Shown here in pieces: positions 16,726 to 25,051 of a DNA stretch of 64,000 nt; position 1 is the stretch's first letter; each line of letters opens with the position of its first letter. The position numbers and the translations under genes were made by a program. A model generated the notes under the pieces. The model did no database searches. It was given only the letters and a program-made list of their open reading frames with translations, and had not been told where the DNA came from. Source of the DNA: Streptomyces sp. Alt3 (lineage in GTDB: Bacteria; Actinomycetota; Actinomycetes; Streptomycetales; Streptomycetaceae); the NCBI RefSeq assembly GCF_030719215.1, contig NZ_CP120983.1:5084001-5148000 (forward strand). Direction: 5' to 3'.

Positions 16726-17202
16726 ATGACTACGCAGCTCCGCCTGGAGAAGGTGACCCCGGCCAACGTCCTCGACGCGTGCCGGCTGAAGGTCGCACCC
16801 GAACAGGAACGTTTCGTCTCCCCGGTCGCCAGGTCCCTCGCCGAGGCCTACGCCGACCCCGGCACGGCCTGGCCCCGGCTGATCTTCGACGGTGAGCGGC
16901 TGGTCGGCTTCGTGATGGCCTTTTTCGACGTCCGGTTCTACCCCGAGAAGCCGGAGGACCGGCCCCGTTCCGGGCTCTGGCGGCTGGCGATCGCAGCCGG
17001 GGAACAGGGCCGCGGGTACGGCCGCTTCGCGGTGGACCAGGTGTGCGAGGAGATCCGGCGGCGCGGCGGGAGCGGGGTGGCGGTGACCTGGGGGGAGGGG
17101 GAGCACGGGCCGGAGGGGTTCTATCTGCGGCTCGGGTTCCGGAAGACCGGCGAGACGAGCGGGGACCAGGTCGTCGGCGAGCTGAGCCTGCCCCGCGGGT
17201 GA
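16726..17202 (+). CDS. GNAT family N-acetyltransferase
   Basis: 158 residues. GNAT fold with the acetyl-CoA pyrophosphate loop LWRLAIAAGEQGRGYGRFAVDQV (QxxGxG-type) and a C-terminal EGFYLRLGFRKTGE, common in the SpeG/PaiA-like group. The acceptor is unknown. There is no ribosome binding site before ATG 16726, but TACGGT lies six bases upstream, so leaderless translation is likely. Confidence 0.85.
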   Translation: MTTQLRLEKVTPANVLDACRLKVAPEQERFVSPVARSLAEAYADPGTAWPRLIFDGERLVGFVMAFFDVRFYPEKPEDRPRSGLWRLAIAAGEQGRGYGRFAVDQVCEEIRRRGGSGVAVTWGEGEHGPEGFYLRLGFRKTGETSGDQVVGELSLPRG

Positions 17203-17364
17203 CCCGTGCCCGGTGATCCACATGCGGTCCCGGGCCGGGGGCGCGAGGATCGGGGATACGGGCGGTGGCCCGGTTCGCGCCAAGGCCCTCTCGGGCCGGT
17301 TCTCCCTTCCAGGCGCACCGGTCCGCCTCCCGGCCAAGCCGCCAGGGGGGTCTGGAGGTACCGG

Positions 17365-18330
17365 ATGCCACGGCCCCTGTGGACGGGCGCGATCAGCTTC
17401 GGGCTGGTCACGATCCCGATCAAGGTGGTGTCCGCCACCGAGAACCACTCGATCTCCTTCCACCAGTACCACCGTGAGGACATGGGCCGGATCCGCACCC
17501 GCAAGGTGTGCGAGCTCGACGGCGAGGTCCTGTCGCAGGAGGAGATCGGCAAGGGCTACGAGGTCGCCAAGGACCGGACGGTGCCCGTCACGGACGAGGA
17601 GCTCGACCGGATGCCGCTGCCCACGGCGAAGGCCATCGAGATCGTCGCGTTCGTCGAGGCCGACAGCATCGACCCCGTGCGGATCAGTGACAGCTACTAC
17701 CTCGCGGTCGACGGCCAGGTCGCGGCGAAGCCGTACGCGCTGCTGCGGAAGGCGCTGGAGCGCAGCGACAAGGTCGCCGTCGCCAAGTTCGCCTGGCACA
17801 ACCGCGAGCGCCTCGGTCTGCTGCGGGTGCGGGAGGACGCGATCGTGCTGCACTCGATGCGCTGGCCCGACGAGATCCGCAGCCCGGAGTCCCTCGCACC
17901 CCGGGAGACCGAGCTGGACGAGGACGAGATCGAACGTGCCGTGCAGCTCACCGACAGCATGGCCCTGGACGACATCTCCGGCTTCCGCGACCGCTACCGG
18001 GAGGCACTGGAGGAGCTGCTCGCGGCCAGGTCCGAGGGCAAGGCCCTTCCGGCGGCGGCGGGCGCCGAGGAGGAGGAGCCGGGCAAGGTCATGGACCTGA
18101 TGGCCGCGCTGAACGCCTCGGTGAAGGAGGCCAGACAGACGCGGGGCGAGGACGCGACCGTGCACGAGATGACACCCGGCAGGCCCCGCGCCCGGAAGAA
18201 GGCCGCACCGGCGGGGAAGAAGACGGCGGGGAAGAGGACGTCGGCGAAGAAGGCCGCCTCCGGGAAGACGGCGGCGGCCAGGAAACAGCCGGCCAGGAAG
18301 ACGGCCGCGAAGAAGCGCACCGCTTCCTGA
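17365..18330 (+). CDS. ku: Ku protein, non-homologous end joining
   Basis: Homodimeric ring that binds double-strand DNA ends and recruits the NHEJ ligase. 321 residues; it starts MPRPLWTGAISFGLVTIPIKVVSATE and carries the conserved ISFHQYH, KVCELDGEVL, GYEVAKD and YYLAVDGQVAAKPYALLRKAL blocks of bacterial Ku. From about 265 a Lys/Ala-rich tail (KKAAPAGKKTAGKRTSAKK) appears, the DNA-binding extension seen in actinomycete Ku. ATG 17365 has GGAGG six bases upstream. It converges on a stand-alone ATP-dependent ligase, giving a local NHEJ module. Confidence 0.96.
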   Translation: MPRPLWTGAISFGLVTIPIKVVSATENHSISFHQYHREDMGRIRTRKVCELDGEVLSQEEIGKGYEVAKDRTVPVTDEELDRMPLPTAKAIEIVAFVEADSIDPVRISDSYYLAVDGQVAAKPYALLRKALERSDKVAVAKFAWHNRERLGLLRVREDAIVLHSMRWPDEIRSPESLAPRETELDEDEIERAVQLTDSMALDDISGFRDRYREALEELLAARSEGKALPAAAGAEEEEPGKVMDLMAALNASVKEARQTRGEDATVHEMTPGRPRARKKAAPAGKKTAGKRTSAKKAASGKTAAARKQPARKTAAKKRTAS

Positions 18331-18389
18331 GCAGCACGGCGGCCGGTGGGTGCCCCGGGCAGCGGGCGGCGGGCGGCGGGGCACAGGCG

Positions 18390-19364
18390 TCACCCGGGGT
18401 CGCCCGGTGCGAGGTCGTCCGGCGCGAGATCCGGCCGCAGCCGGTGCCAGGAGGGCTGGCGCAGCCGCCCCGCCCTCGTCCGGGTCGAGTACCGCACCTC
18501 GCCGACCAGCCGGGGCAGCACCCACCGGGCACCGGCCACCGGTGGCGTCTCGTCGAAGGGGCAGGTGTCGACGGCCGCGACCCGCAGCAGCTCGGCGAGC
18601 CTGGTTCTTTCGGCGTCGCTCCAGCCGGTGCCGACGCTCCCCGCGTAGCGCAGGCCGCCCGGGTGCCGTTCGCCGACCAGCAGCGCCCCCGGCAGGCCGC
18701 CCAGCCGGCCCCGCCCGGGCACCCAGCCGCCGACGACCACGTCCGCCGTGTGGGCGTGCCGGATCTTGATCCACGTACGGGCGCGGACCCCAGGCTCGTA
18801 CACCGAGCTCAGCCGCTTCGCGACCAGTCCCTCCAGCCCGGCCTCCCGCGTCATGGTCAGGGCCTGCTCGCCGTGCCCCACGACCACGGCGGGCGTCGAC
18901 CAGTGCGGCCCGTCCAGCCCGAGCCCTTCGAGCGCCGCACGGCGCTCCGCCCAGGGCAGCCGTACGAGGCTCCGGTCGCCCAGGAACACGGCGTCGAACA
19001 GCACCAGGTGCGCCGGTACGCGCTGCGCCATGCGGGCGGCCTTCGCGGGCGACCCGGAGAGCCCCATCCGTGACTGGAGCCGCTCGAAGTCGCTGCGTCC
19101 CTGGTCGTCCAGCGCGACGATCTCACCGTCCAGAACCGCCGGCACGCCCCCGAGCGCGGGACCGAGAGCCACCAGATCCGGATACGCCGGAGTGATGACG
19201 GCCCCCGACCTGGCCAGCAGCCGGATCGAGCCGTCTCCCGGCAGATAGGCCATGGCGCGCTGGCCGTCCTGCTTCACCTCGTAGGCCCACTGCTCGTCGA
19301 CGGCGGCGGGCGGCAGACGGCCCGGGGTGGCGAGCATGGGGGCGATCAGGGGCAGGGAGGTCAT
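18390..19364 (-). CDS. ATP-dependent DNA ligase, LigD-type ligase domain (NHEJ)
   Basis: 324 residues; seals DNA nicks through a lysyl-AMP intermediate. Motif I is YEVKQDGQRAMAYL (KxDGxR, catalytic Lys near 31), followed by LDGEIVALDDQGRSDFERLQ (motif III/IIIa region), GLEGLVAKRLSSVYEPG (motif IV) and RTWIKIRH (motif V), then an OB-fold with GGWVPGRGRLGGLPGALLVG. It lacks the polymerase and phosphoesterase domains of full LigD, as in the LigC-like stand-alone ligases of streptomycetes. The neighbouring convergent ku gene supports a role in end joining. Confidence 0.93.
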   Translation of the reverse strand: MTSLPLIAPMLATPGRLPPAAVDEQWAYEVKQDGQRAMAYLPGDGSIRLLARSGAVITPAYPDLVALGPALGGVPAVLDGEIVALDDQGRSDFERLQSRMGLSGSPAKAARMAQRVPAHLVLFDAVFLGDRSLVRLPWAERRAALEGLGLDGPHWSTPAVVVGHGEQALTMTREAGLEGLVAKRLSSVYEPGVRARTWIKIRHAHTADVVVGGWVPGRGRLGGLPGALLVGERHPGGLRYAGSVGTGWSDAERTRLAELLRVAAVDTCPFDETPPVAGARWVLPRLVGEVRYSTRTRAGRLRQPSWHRLRPDLAPDDLAPGDPG

Positions 19365-19420
19365 GGCCGCAGCCTCTCAGCAGCCACCCCGCCGGGCCTG
19401 GTGACACCACGGGTACGCCG

Positions 19421-19615
19421 TCACCCCGCCATGACCGACAGGTCATGGCCCTCGGCCGCGCGCAGCTCCCGGATGCCGGCGAGGGCTGTCGCGCCCGCGA
19501 TGGGGGCGATGCCGAGAAGCGGGCCCCGCGAACTCCGGCGGGTGGTCGAAGGGCTCGGCCGGGACGAGGGGTTCGACCGGATCGAAGGGCTCGACCGAGA
19601 GCGGTGACCCGCCAC
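19421..19615 (-). pseudogene. Probable frameshifted remnant of a small membrane-protein gene
   Basis: The 3' part reads LLGIAPIAGATALAGIRELRAAEGHDLSVMAG with good Streptomyces codon usage and a hydrophobic helix. Just upstream, a different frame carries equally good codons, PLSVEPFDPVEPLVPAEPF. A single-base shift near 19525 would join the two. No start codon opens the second frame, so decay or a sequencing error is suggested. Nothing else is visible in 19365-19636. Confidence 0.35.
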
Positions 19616-19636
19616 GGCGCGACGGTGTGCGACAGC

Positions 19637-20236
19637 TCAGGAACCCGTGGCCGCAGGGGCCGTGAACCTGACGTCGGCGGTGCGGGCGGTGACATCGGCG
19701 TCCCTGCTGAGGGGCCATGCGGCGACCCGCGAGACCATGGCCGCGGGGACCACCGCGCTGATTCCGGGCTCGGCCGGTATGTCGTACGTCGCGTGGGCGT
19801 CGTACGGCAGGACGACGCGGTGTCCCAGTGCCACGGCCGTACGCGCCGTCGCCTGGACGCACATCTCGGACATCAGGCCGCAGACGGCCAGTGACCGCAC
19901 CCCGGAAGACGTCAACAGTCCCTCCAGGGAAGTCTCCTGGAACGCGTCGTCGTGCGTCTTGCGGATCACCACGTCCCCGCGTCCCGCCTCGACGGGATGG
20001 TGGAGCTCCCACCCGGCGGTGTGGGGCTCGTCGTCCGCTCCGGCGGGGCCGTCGTTCTGGACGTGCACGACGAGAGCCCCCGCCTCCCGTGCCCGCGCGA
20101 TCAGTTCCGCCGTCCGGTCCACGAGACGCGCCGCCTCGGGCAGCGCCCCGTCACCACGGACGAAGGCCCGCTGGACGTCGACAACGATGAGAGCTTCGAG
20201 GTGAGTTGGATGCGGGTGGGCCGCTCGGGAGGTCAT
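19637..20236 (-). CDS. Isochorismatase-like cysteine hydrolase
   Basis: 199 residues with the Asp-Lys-Cys triad of the family: VVDVQRAF (D20), VIRKTHDDAF (K93) and GLMSEMCVQATAR (C126). The C-terminus is YDAHATYDIPAEPGISAVVPAAM. Relatives hydrolyse amides or vinyl ethers (nicotinamidase, N-carbamoylsarcosine amidase, isochorismatase); the specific substrate is not evident. There is no siderophore or NAD context nearby. It precedes the possible remnant at 19421 on the same strand. Confidence 0.88.
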   Translation of the reverse strand: MTSRAAHPHPTHLEALIVVDVQRAFVRGDGALPEAARLVDRTAELIARAREAGALVVHVQNDGPAGADDEPHTAGWELHHPVEAGRGDVVIRKTHDDAFQETSLEGLLTSSGVRSLAVCGLMSEMCVQATARTAVALGHRVVLPYDAHATYDIPAEPGISAVVPAAMVSRVAAWPLSRDADVTARTADVRFTAPAATGS

Positions 20237-20318
20237 GCCGCCATCATGGCCCGGGGAGGCGGGGATCCGGGCGTCCAGAGCGTGGTCCGTCCGAATGCGG
20301 GCCCGGAGGCAAGCGGCT

Positions 20319-23300
20319 TCAGTCGAAGAGAGTGTGGGCGGCCGTCCTGAACGCGCCTCTCGTCAGGGGGTCGAGAGCGGAGAAGTCGACCAGCCCGTCG
20401 TCGCCCAGCGCCTGGTCGTAGGGGACACGCACCACGGTCCTCACGAGGGGGCCGAGCCGGCTCTCCGCCTCGTCGTGACCGGACAGTGCTTCAGGCGTGC
20501 CCGCCACGTCGGACAGGACGAGAAGGGCCCCGGACACGAGCGGTGCGTGGCCGTGCTGGGCGAGCCAGCTCAGTTCGGCCAGGGTGCCGGTCACCTCACC
20601 GGGGTCTCCGGAGCAGGCGACCACGAGCCGGTCGACGTCGCCGAAGGTTCCGCGCAGGGACGGACCGGGCGGTGCGAAACCGCCGGTGAAGTCGACCACG
20701 AGGGTGCCCATCCTGCGCATACGGGCCAGGATGTCCCGGTGTTCCCGAGGCGGGGGCGGTGGCTGTCCGGCCGGAGCGTGCTGGTGGACGAAGTCCGCAC
20801 GGCTGGAGTCCTTCAGGGTGACCCAGACCCCGGTGGGGGAGAGCCGTACGTCGTCGGGGGAGATCGTCGCCGACACCCGGTAGCCGGAGCCCCCGTGCCG
20901 GTACGCGGCCCCCTCGTCGGCCACCATGCGGTATCCGAGTACGTGCGCCGCAGGATGGAAGGGCAGCATCAGCACAGGGGGGCGCCCGGAGGCGGGCGTG
21001 GCGTCGGCGAGAGCGGAGGCGAGCTGCACGGACACGGTCGATCGTCCGCAGCCGGTCCCCGCACCGAACACCAGGGCGATACGACCCTGGCGGTCCGTCC
21101 TGCTGTCGAAAGGACGGATGACTGTCTCCTCGCCCGCCTTCCTGAGGCGTCGCAGGTTGCGGCGCGAGACGCGCTCGGGACGGCCCGGCAGCCGGAACCA
21201 CTTCGTGAGCTGCCGTCCTCGCCGGCCCGGCTCGTGGGCGTCCTCCCCCTCGCCTTCCCTCAGGAGCTCCCAACCTGGAACGGCGGGCACCTCGGCCCCG
21301 GGCGGCAGCGGTGCCGGGAGCAGGAGGCGCGGATCCGGCGCGGCTTTCGAGGACAGGTCGAGCCGGGCGTGGTCGACGAGGGCCGTCGTGCTCCGGGGGA
21401 GCCACCAGGAGAACGGCTGCAGGAACGCGTCCCGGGGGACGCGGTCGCGGAAGGCGGCCAGCATGGACTCCGCCGACATCGCTACGTCGTGCGTCGGTAG
21501 CGTCAGGAAAGGGCGGAGTACCGCGGCGAGGGACGGATCCGAGATCTCGTCGGCGAGCTCGTGACCCGCCGCTTGCGCATCGCCGTCACCGGACAGCAGG
21601 GGTGCGAACCTTCTCCCGCTCATCGGGTGCCAGTCCGTACGAGCCCCGAGGAGTGCGAGCAGAGCGGCGAGCGCGCGCACGTCCGCACCCGTCCGGCCGG
21701 GTTCGGGGCCGACACCCGGCCCGGAGATCCTGGAGTGGTGCCAGCCGACGAGCAGTGGTCCGTCGAGTGTGAGCAGCACACGGTCCGCCGTCAGATGGCC
21801 GTGCACGACCCCCGCGTGGTGACTGTGGTCCAGGGCCGAGGCGAGCCTCTGGCCGAGCACCAGGATCAGGTCGGTGCCGAAGCTCTCGTACACCCGCAGC
21901 CCCTGGGCCAGGGCGCGCAGCGTCGGTGCTCCCTGTCCCAGCCGGGTGAGGGCGCCCGTGGCGGCGGCCCAGGGGTTGGTGGCGGCGAAGTCGGCGTCGA
22001 GGAGCGAGGGGAGGCAGGGGTGATCGAACCGGGCGAGGGCGAGAGCCTCCCGACGGAGCACGGACGTCCCCCGCGTCGAGCCCGCCCGGATCACCGCGGT
22101 GTCCTCACCCTTGGCTCCGGCGTACAGGGAGGGCCCGCCAGGCTGCTTGGCCTGCCAGGTGAGCCGGTATCCGCCGATGGTCTCCAGGGATCCGCCGTCC
22201 AGGGCCGACCAGGTGGTGCTCGTCTGCGAGTAGCCCACCATCGGGAACTGGGGGTAGATGCTCCCCGGAGGGCTGAGCCGGATCTCCTGCGGCAGCGTCG
22301 GCTGTTCCGCCCACTCCTGCGCCGACAGCCCGGTCAGCCCGAGGCGGTCCTGGAGCGCGGGGCTCAGCCAGGCGAAGGCGCTGCTGTCGTCGGGCAGGCG
22401 GCTCGTCCCGTCGGGGCGGTTCAGCCAGGCGGGGAAGTCCGGTGAACGGCCCACGAGTTCGGCGATGTGCTCGGACACCCGGCGGGTGGAGGCGAGCACC
22501 TCGGTGGTGGGGACCGCATCCAGAAGGATGTCCCGGGACCGGCTGGTGAATGCGAACACGCGCTGCTGGGGCAGGACCGTGGCGGCGGCGGGCCCGTGCT
22601 CGGCCTCCGCCGGCCGGAGCATGCCGCTCAGGAACACCTCGGCCAGATGGGCCGTGGTGACCGGGCGCGGAAGGGAGCGGACCACCAGGCGCATCACCGG
22701 GATCGTCAGCGGCGACACCGCCGCCAGGTGTGCGGCCAGGCGGTAGGCCTCGGGTGAGACGGCCCGGCGGAATCGCTGCACCTGAGCGTCGGGCCGGACG
22801 CGGGGAGCGGGCCTCTTCCTGCGTGAGGAGGTCGCGGCACCGGGCGGACGCTGCCGCTCCGCTGCTTCTGCGTCCCACAGGGCCAGCACACCGCCGGACC
22901 CTCCGGACGCGGTGACCCTGGCCCATTCGGCGAACGCCTGGGGGGACGGGGTCAGGACGGGGACGGGCGTCATGGCGAGCGGGGAGAGCACCTCGGACAG
23001 CACGGTGTCCCGCACCCGCCACGTCGCGTTGGCTGCCCCGGGGCCCGGCGCCTGTACCGCCCAGCGCCGGGTGGGCAGCCCGGAACCCCGCCACATGCGG
23101 GGCGGCAGGGTGTGGATCACCGCGGTGGGGCCGTGTGCCGCCCAGCGCGACAGCACGTCCCGCATGGCACCGGTACGCCACCCGGGCCCGGCCCCGTCGG
23201 AGATCACCAGGGTCATGGTCCGGCCCGACGGGTCGGTGAGTACCTCGGCGGACACGGTCGGCGTGTCCGGGACGAAGGGCCGCGAGCTCAGCCTCGGCAC

Positions 23301-24056
23301 CCGGCCGGGCCTCAGCCGCAGTCCGTAGGTGCGGATCTGGCGGAAGGCGCCGAGGTGTGCGAGCAGCGAGTTGAGCTCCGAGCAGAGTTGCTGCCACAGG
23401 AGCATCGAGACGCCGTCGTCGACGACCACCGCGAGGTTCAGCCACCGGTCACGGGCGGGACGCGTCACCACGTCGAGGAGACCCGAATGCGCGATCTGCG
23501 AGGCGGTCTCCGCTTCGTCCAGCTCCTCCGCCGACGGATGCGGGCGGTACTGCTTCAGAGGCCGCAACGCGCGTGCCGTCCGCAAGGGGAGGGCGAGCGC
23601 GTGCGGATGGGGGATCCGTACGGGCAGCGCGGGATTCCGGTTCTCCTCGGGCTGCCGGTTCTCCGCCGGGGTCCCTGGATCGGGGATACCGGATCCGTCG
23701 TCGGGGTCCCGGTCCTGCGCGACGCCGTCGTCGGGGCCGGTGTCGTCACTCCCGCCGGCTCGGGGTGTCTCCTCGGGCACGGCCGCGGCGGAGTGCAGTT
23801 CGGCCCGCGGCTGCTCCGCGTCCGTCGCCTCCGGCAGGCCTGCCCCCCTCTTCGCCTCCGGCCACGCGGTCACCGACGGAGCGCCGGGTTCCTGGGCGGC
23901 GCCGAGAGCGTCGGTGTCCGTGCCCAGGAGACCCGCGGCCACCGCCAGCGGCGCGTCGGCCGGTATCCGCTCGGCCAGCCACAGGCAGTCGACCAGTTCC
24001 TCGGCCGTGACGTCGAACCCGACGTCCCGCAGCAGGGAGAGCAGACGGTCGGGCAC
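20319..24056 (-). CDS. Giant SAV_2336-like protein: vWA-like, pseudokinase and ParA-like NTPase domains
   Basis: 1245 residues, last gene of a four-gene operon. Visible order: a short helical N-terminus (1-55), an acidic Pro-rich linker (56-150), a SAV_2336-type vWA-like domain (about 205-340) with VVVDDGVSM and LVISDGAG in place of MIDAS residues, a helical middle, a protein-kinase-like fold (about 628-870) in which the HRD site reads VHGHLTADRV and no DFG is present, so it should be inactive, and a C-terminal MinD/ParA-like domain (about 990-1245) with a deviant P-loop GAGTGCGRSTV (Arg replaces the usual Lys) and LVVDFTGG as Walker B. GTG 24056 lies two bases after the MoxR stop. It probably acts as sensor/scaffold of a vWA-MoxR-VMAP conflict system. 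Confidence 0.85.
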   Translation of the reverse strand: MPDRLLSLLRDVGFDVTAEELVDCLWLAERIPADAPLAVAAGLLGTDTDALGAAQEPGAPSVTAWPEAKRGAGLPEATDAEQPRAELHSAAAVPEETPRAGGSDDTGPDDGVAQDRDPDDGSGIPDPGTPAENRQPEENRNPALPVRIPHPHALALPLRTARALRPLKQYRPHPSAEELDEAETASQIAHSGLLDVVTRPARDRWLNLAVVVDDGVSMLLWQQLCSELNSLLAHLGAFRQIRTYGLRLRPGRVPRLSSRPFVPDTPTVSAEVLTDPSGRTMTLVISDGAGPGWRTGAMRDVLSRWAAHGPTAVIHTLPPRMWRGSGLPTRRWAVQAPGPGAANATWRVRDTVLSEVLSPLAMTPVPVLTPSPQAFAEWARVTASGGSGGVLALWDAEAAERQRPPGAATSSRRKRPAPRVRPDAQVQRFRRAVSPEAYRLAAHLAAVSPLTIPVMRLVVRSLPRPVTTAHLAEVFLSGMLRPAEAEHGPAAATVLPQQRVFAFTSRSRDILLDAVPTTEVLASTRRVSEHIAELVGRSPDFPAWLNRPDGTSRLPDDSSAFAWLSPALQDRLGLTGLSAQEWAEQPTLPQEIRLSPPGSIYPQFPMVGYSQTSTTWSALDGGSLETIGGYRLTWQAKQPGGPSLYAGAKGEDTAVIRAGSTRGTSVLRREALALARFDHPCLPSLLDADFAATNPWAAATGALTRLGQGAPTLRALAQGLRVYESFGTDLILVLGQRLASALDHSHHAGVVHGHLTADRVLLTLDGPLLVGWHHSRISGPGVGPEPGRTGADVRALAALLALLGARTDWHPMSGRRFAPLLSGDGDAQAAGHELADEISDPSLAAVLRPFLTLPTHDVAMSAESMLAAFRDRVPRDAFLQPFSWWLPRSTTALVDHARLDLSSKAAPDPRLLLPAPLPPGAEVPAVPGWELLREGEGEDAHEPGRRGRQLTKWFRLPGRPERVSRRNLRRLRKAGEETVIRPFDSRTDRQGRIALVFGAGTGCGRSTVSVQLASALADATPASGRPPVLMLPFHPAAHVLGYRMVADEGAAYRHGGSGYRVSATISPDDVRLSPTGVWVTLKDSSRADFVHQHAPAGQPPPPPREHRDILARMRRMGTLVVDFTGGFAPPGPSLRGTFGDVDRLVVACSGDPGEVTGTLAELSWLAQHGHAPLVSGALLVLSDVAGTPEALSGHDEAESRLGPLVRTVVRVPYDQALGDDGLVDFSALDPLTRGAFRTAAHTLFD

Positions 24057-24058
24057 GG

Positions 24059-25051
24059 CTACAGAGCACCCCCCAGCCTGTGCAGCACCGCTTCCAGCAG
24101 TCCGTCGGCGTCCAGATCGACTCCGCCCAGCCGGAGGAACGCCGCGTTCAGCAGCTGGTCCGTCGCCAGCTCGCCAGGGGCCCGTCTGGCGAGGAACGCC
24201 CGGACCAGATCGTCGACCCGGGGCAGGGCCTCCGCGCCCAGATGAGCCGCGACGATGGCGCGCAGCCGTTGCTCGTCCGGGTCCGGCAGGTCCAGCCGCA
24301 GACAGCGACGAAGGAAGGCGGGCGGGAACTCCCTCTCTCCGTTGCTCGTGATCACCACGACCGGGAACTCCTGGCAGCGCACCACACCCCTGTGCACGGT
24401 CACGGTGTCGCCGCCCCGCGCGCTGTGGACCTCGACGTCGTCCTCGCCAGGTGGCAGCCGTGAGAGTTCGGGGATCTCGAACTCCCCCTCCTCGAAGACC
24501 GTCAGGAGGTCGTTGGGCAGGTCGACGTCCCCCTTGTCGAGCTCGTCCACGAGCAGCACGCGAGGACGTCCGGCCGTCACCAGGGCCGTGCCCAGCGGTC
24601 CGAGCCTGATGAAGTAGCCGATGCCGGGGGCTGTGTCGTCCGCGTGCTGCCGAAGGTTGGTCTCGCGCAGCCTGCCCACCGCGTCGTAGTGGTACAGGGC
24701 CTCGGCGAGTGTGGACCGGCTGTTGACGGGCCACCGCAGCACGGGGCCCAGGGCGAGCTCATGGGCCACCGCGTGGGCCAGTGACGATTTTCCTGTTCCC
24801 GGATGGCCGGTGACCAGCAGCGGTCTGCGCAGATGCAGAGCGGCGTTGACGATGTCCCGCTGGGTCGGACCGATCAGATAGGGGCGCGGGTCGCCCGGGG
24901 CGGTCGTCCCGCCGGACCCGGCCGTGTCCCGCTCTCCGAAGCGCCGCCATGGCGGCGCGGGGGGCATCGTCACCTGGCGCGGCGGTCCTTCGCCGCGGAA
25001 GAGCCGCCAGCTGCCGGGGTCCTGCGAAGTGGGGTGCTCTGCTGCCGTCAT
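24059..25051 (-). CDS. MoxR-type AAA+ ATPase
   Basis: 330 residues. AAA+ module with Walker A VTGHPGTGKSS (Lys88), Walker B RVLLVDELDKGD (169-170), sensor 1 VVVITSNGEREFPPAFLRRCLRLDLP, and the presensor insert typical of MoxR proteins; the first 55 residues are a Pro-rich extension. MoxR ATPases remodel protein complexes with vWA partners. The start overlaps the stop of the protease gene (ATGA) and the stop is two bases from the next start, so all four products should be made together. In the predicted ternary system it is the chaperone-like switch between the protease/VMAP protein and the vWA-like protein. Confidence 0.93.
   Translation of the reverse strand: MTAAEHPTSQDPGSWRLFRGEGPPRQVTMPPAPPWRRFGERDTAGSGGTTAPGDPRPYLIGPTQRDIVNAALHLRRPLLVTGHPGTGKSSLAHAVAHELALGPVLRWPVNSRSTLAEALYHYDAVGRLRETNLRQHADDTAPGIGYFIRLGPLGTALVTAGRPRVLLVDELDKGDVDLPNDLLTVFEEGEFEIPELSRLPPGEDDVEVHSARGGDTVTVHRGVVRCQEFPVVVITSNGEREFPPAFLRRCLRLDLPDPDEQRLRAIVAAHLGAEALPRVDDLVRAFLARRAPGELATDQLLNAAFLRLGGVDLDADGLLEAVLHRLGGAL

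Noticed and set aside
18180..18330. AAG/GCC-rich repeat considered as a repeat element
   Set aside because: It encodes the Lys/Ala tail of Ku.
24057..24734. N-terminal extension of the giant protein to 1471 residues
   Set aside because: The extra sequence overlaps the MoxR gene out of frame; GTG 24056 after the MoxR stop is the coherent start.
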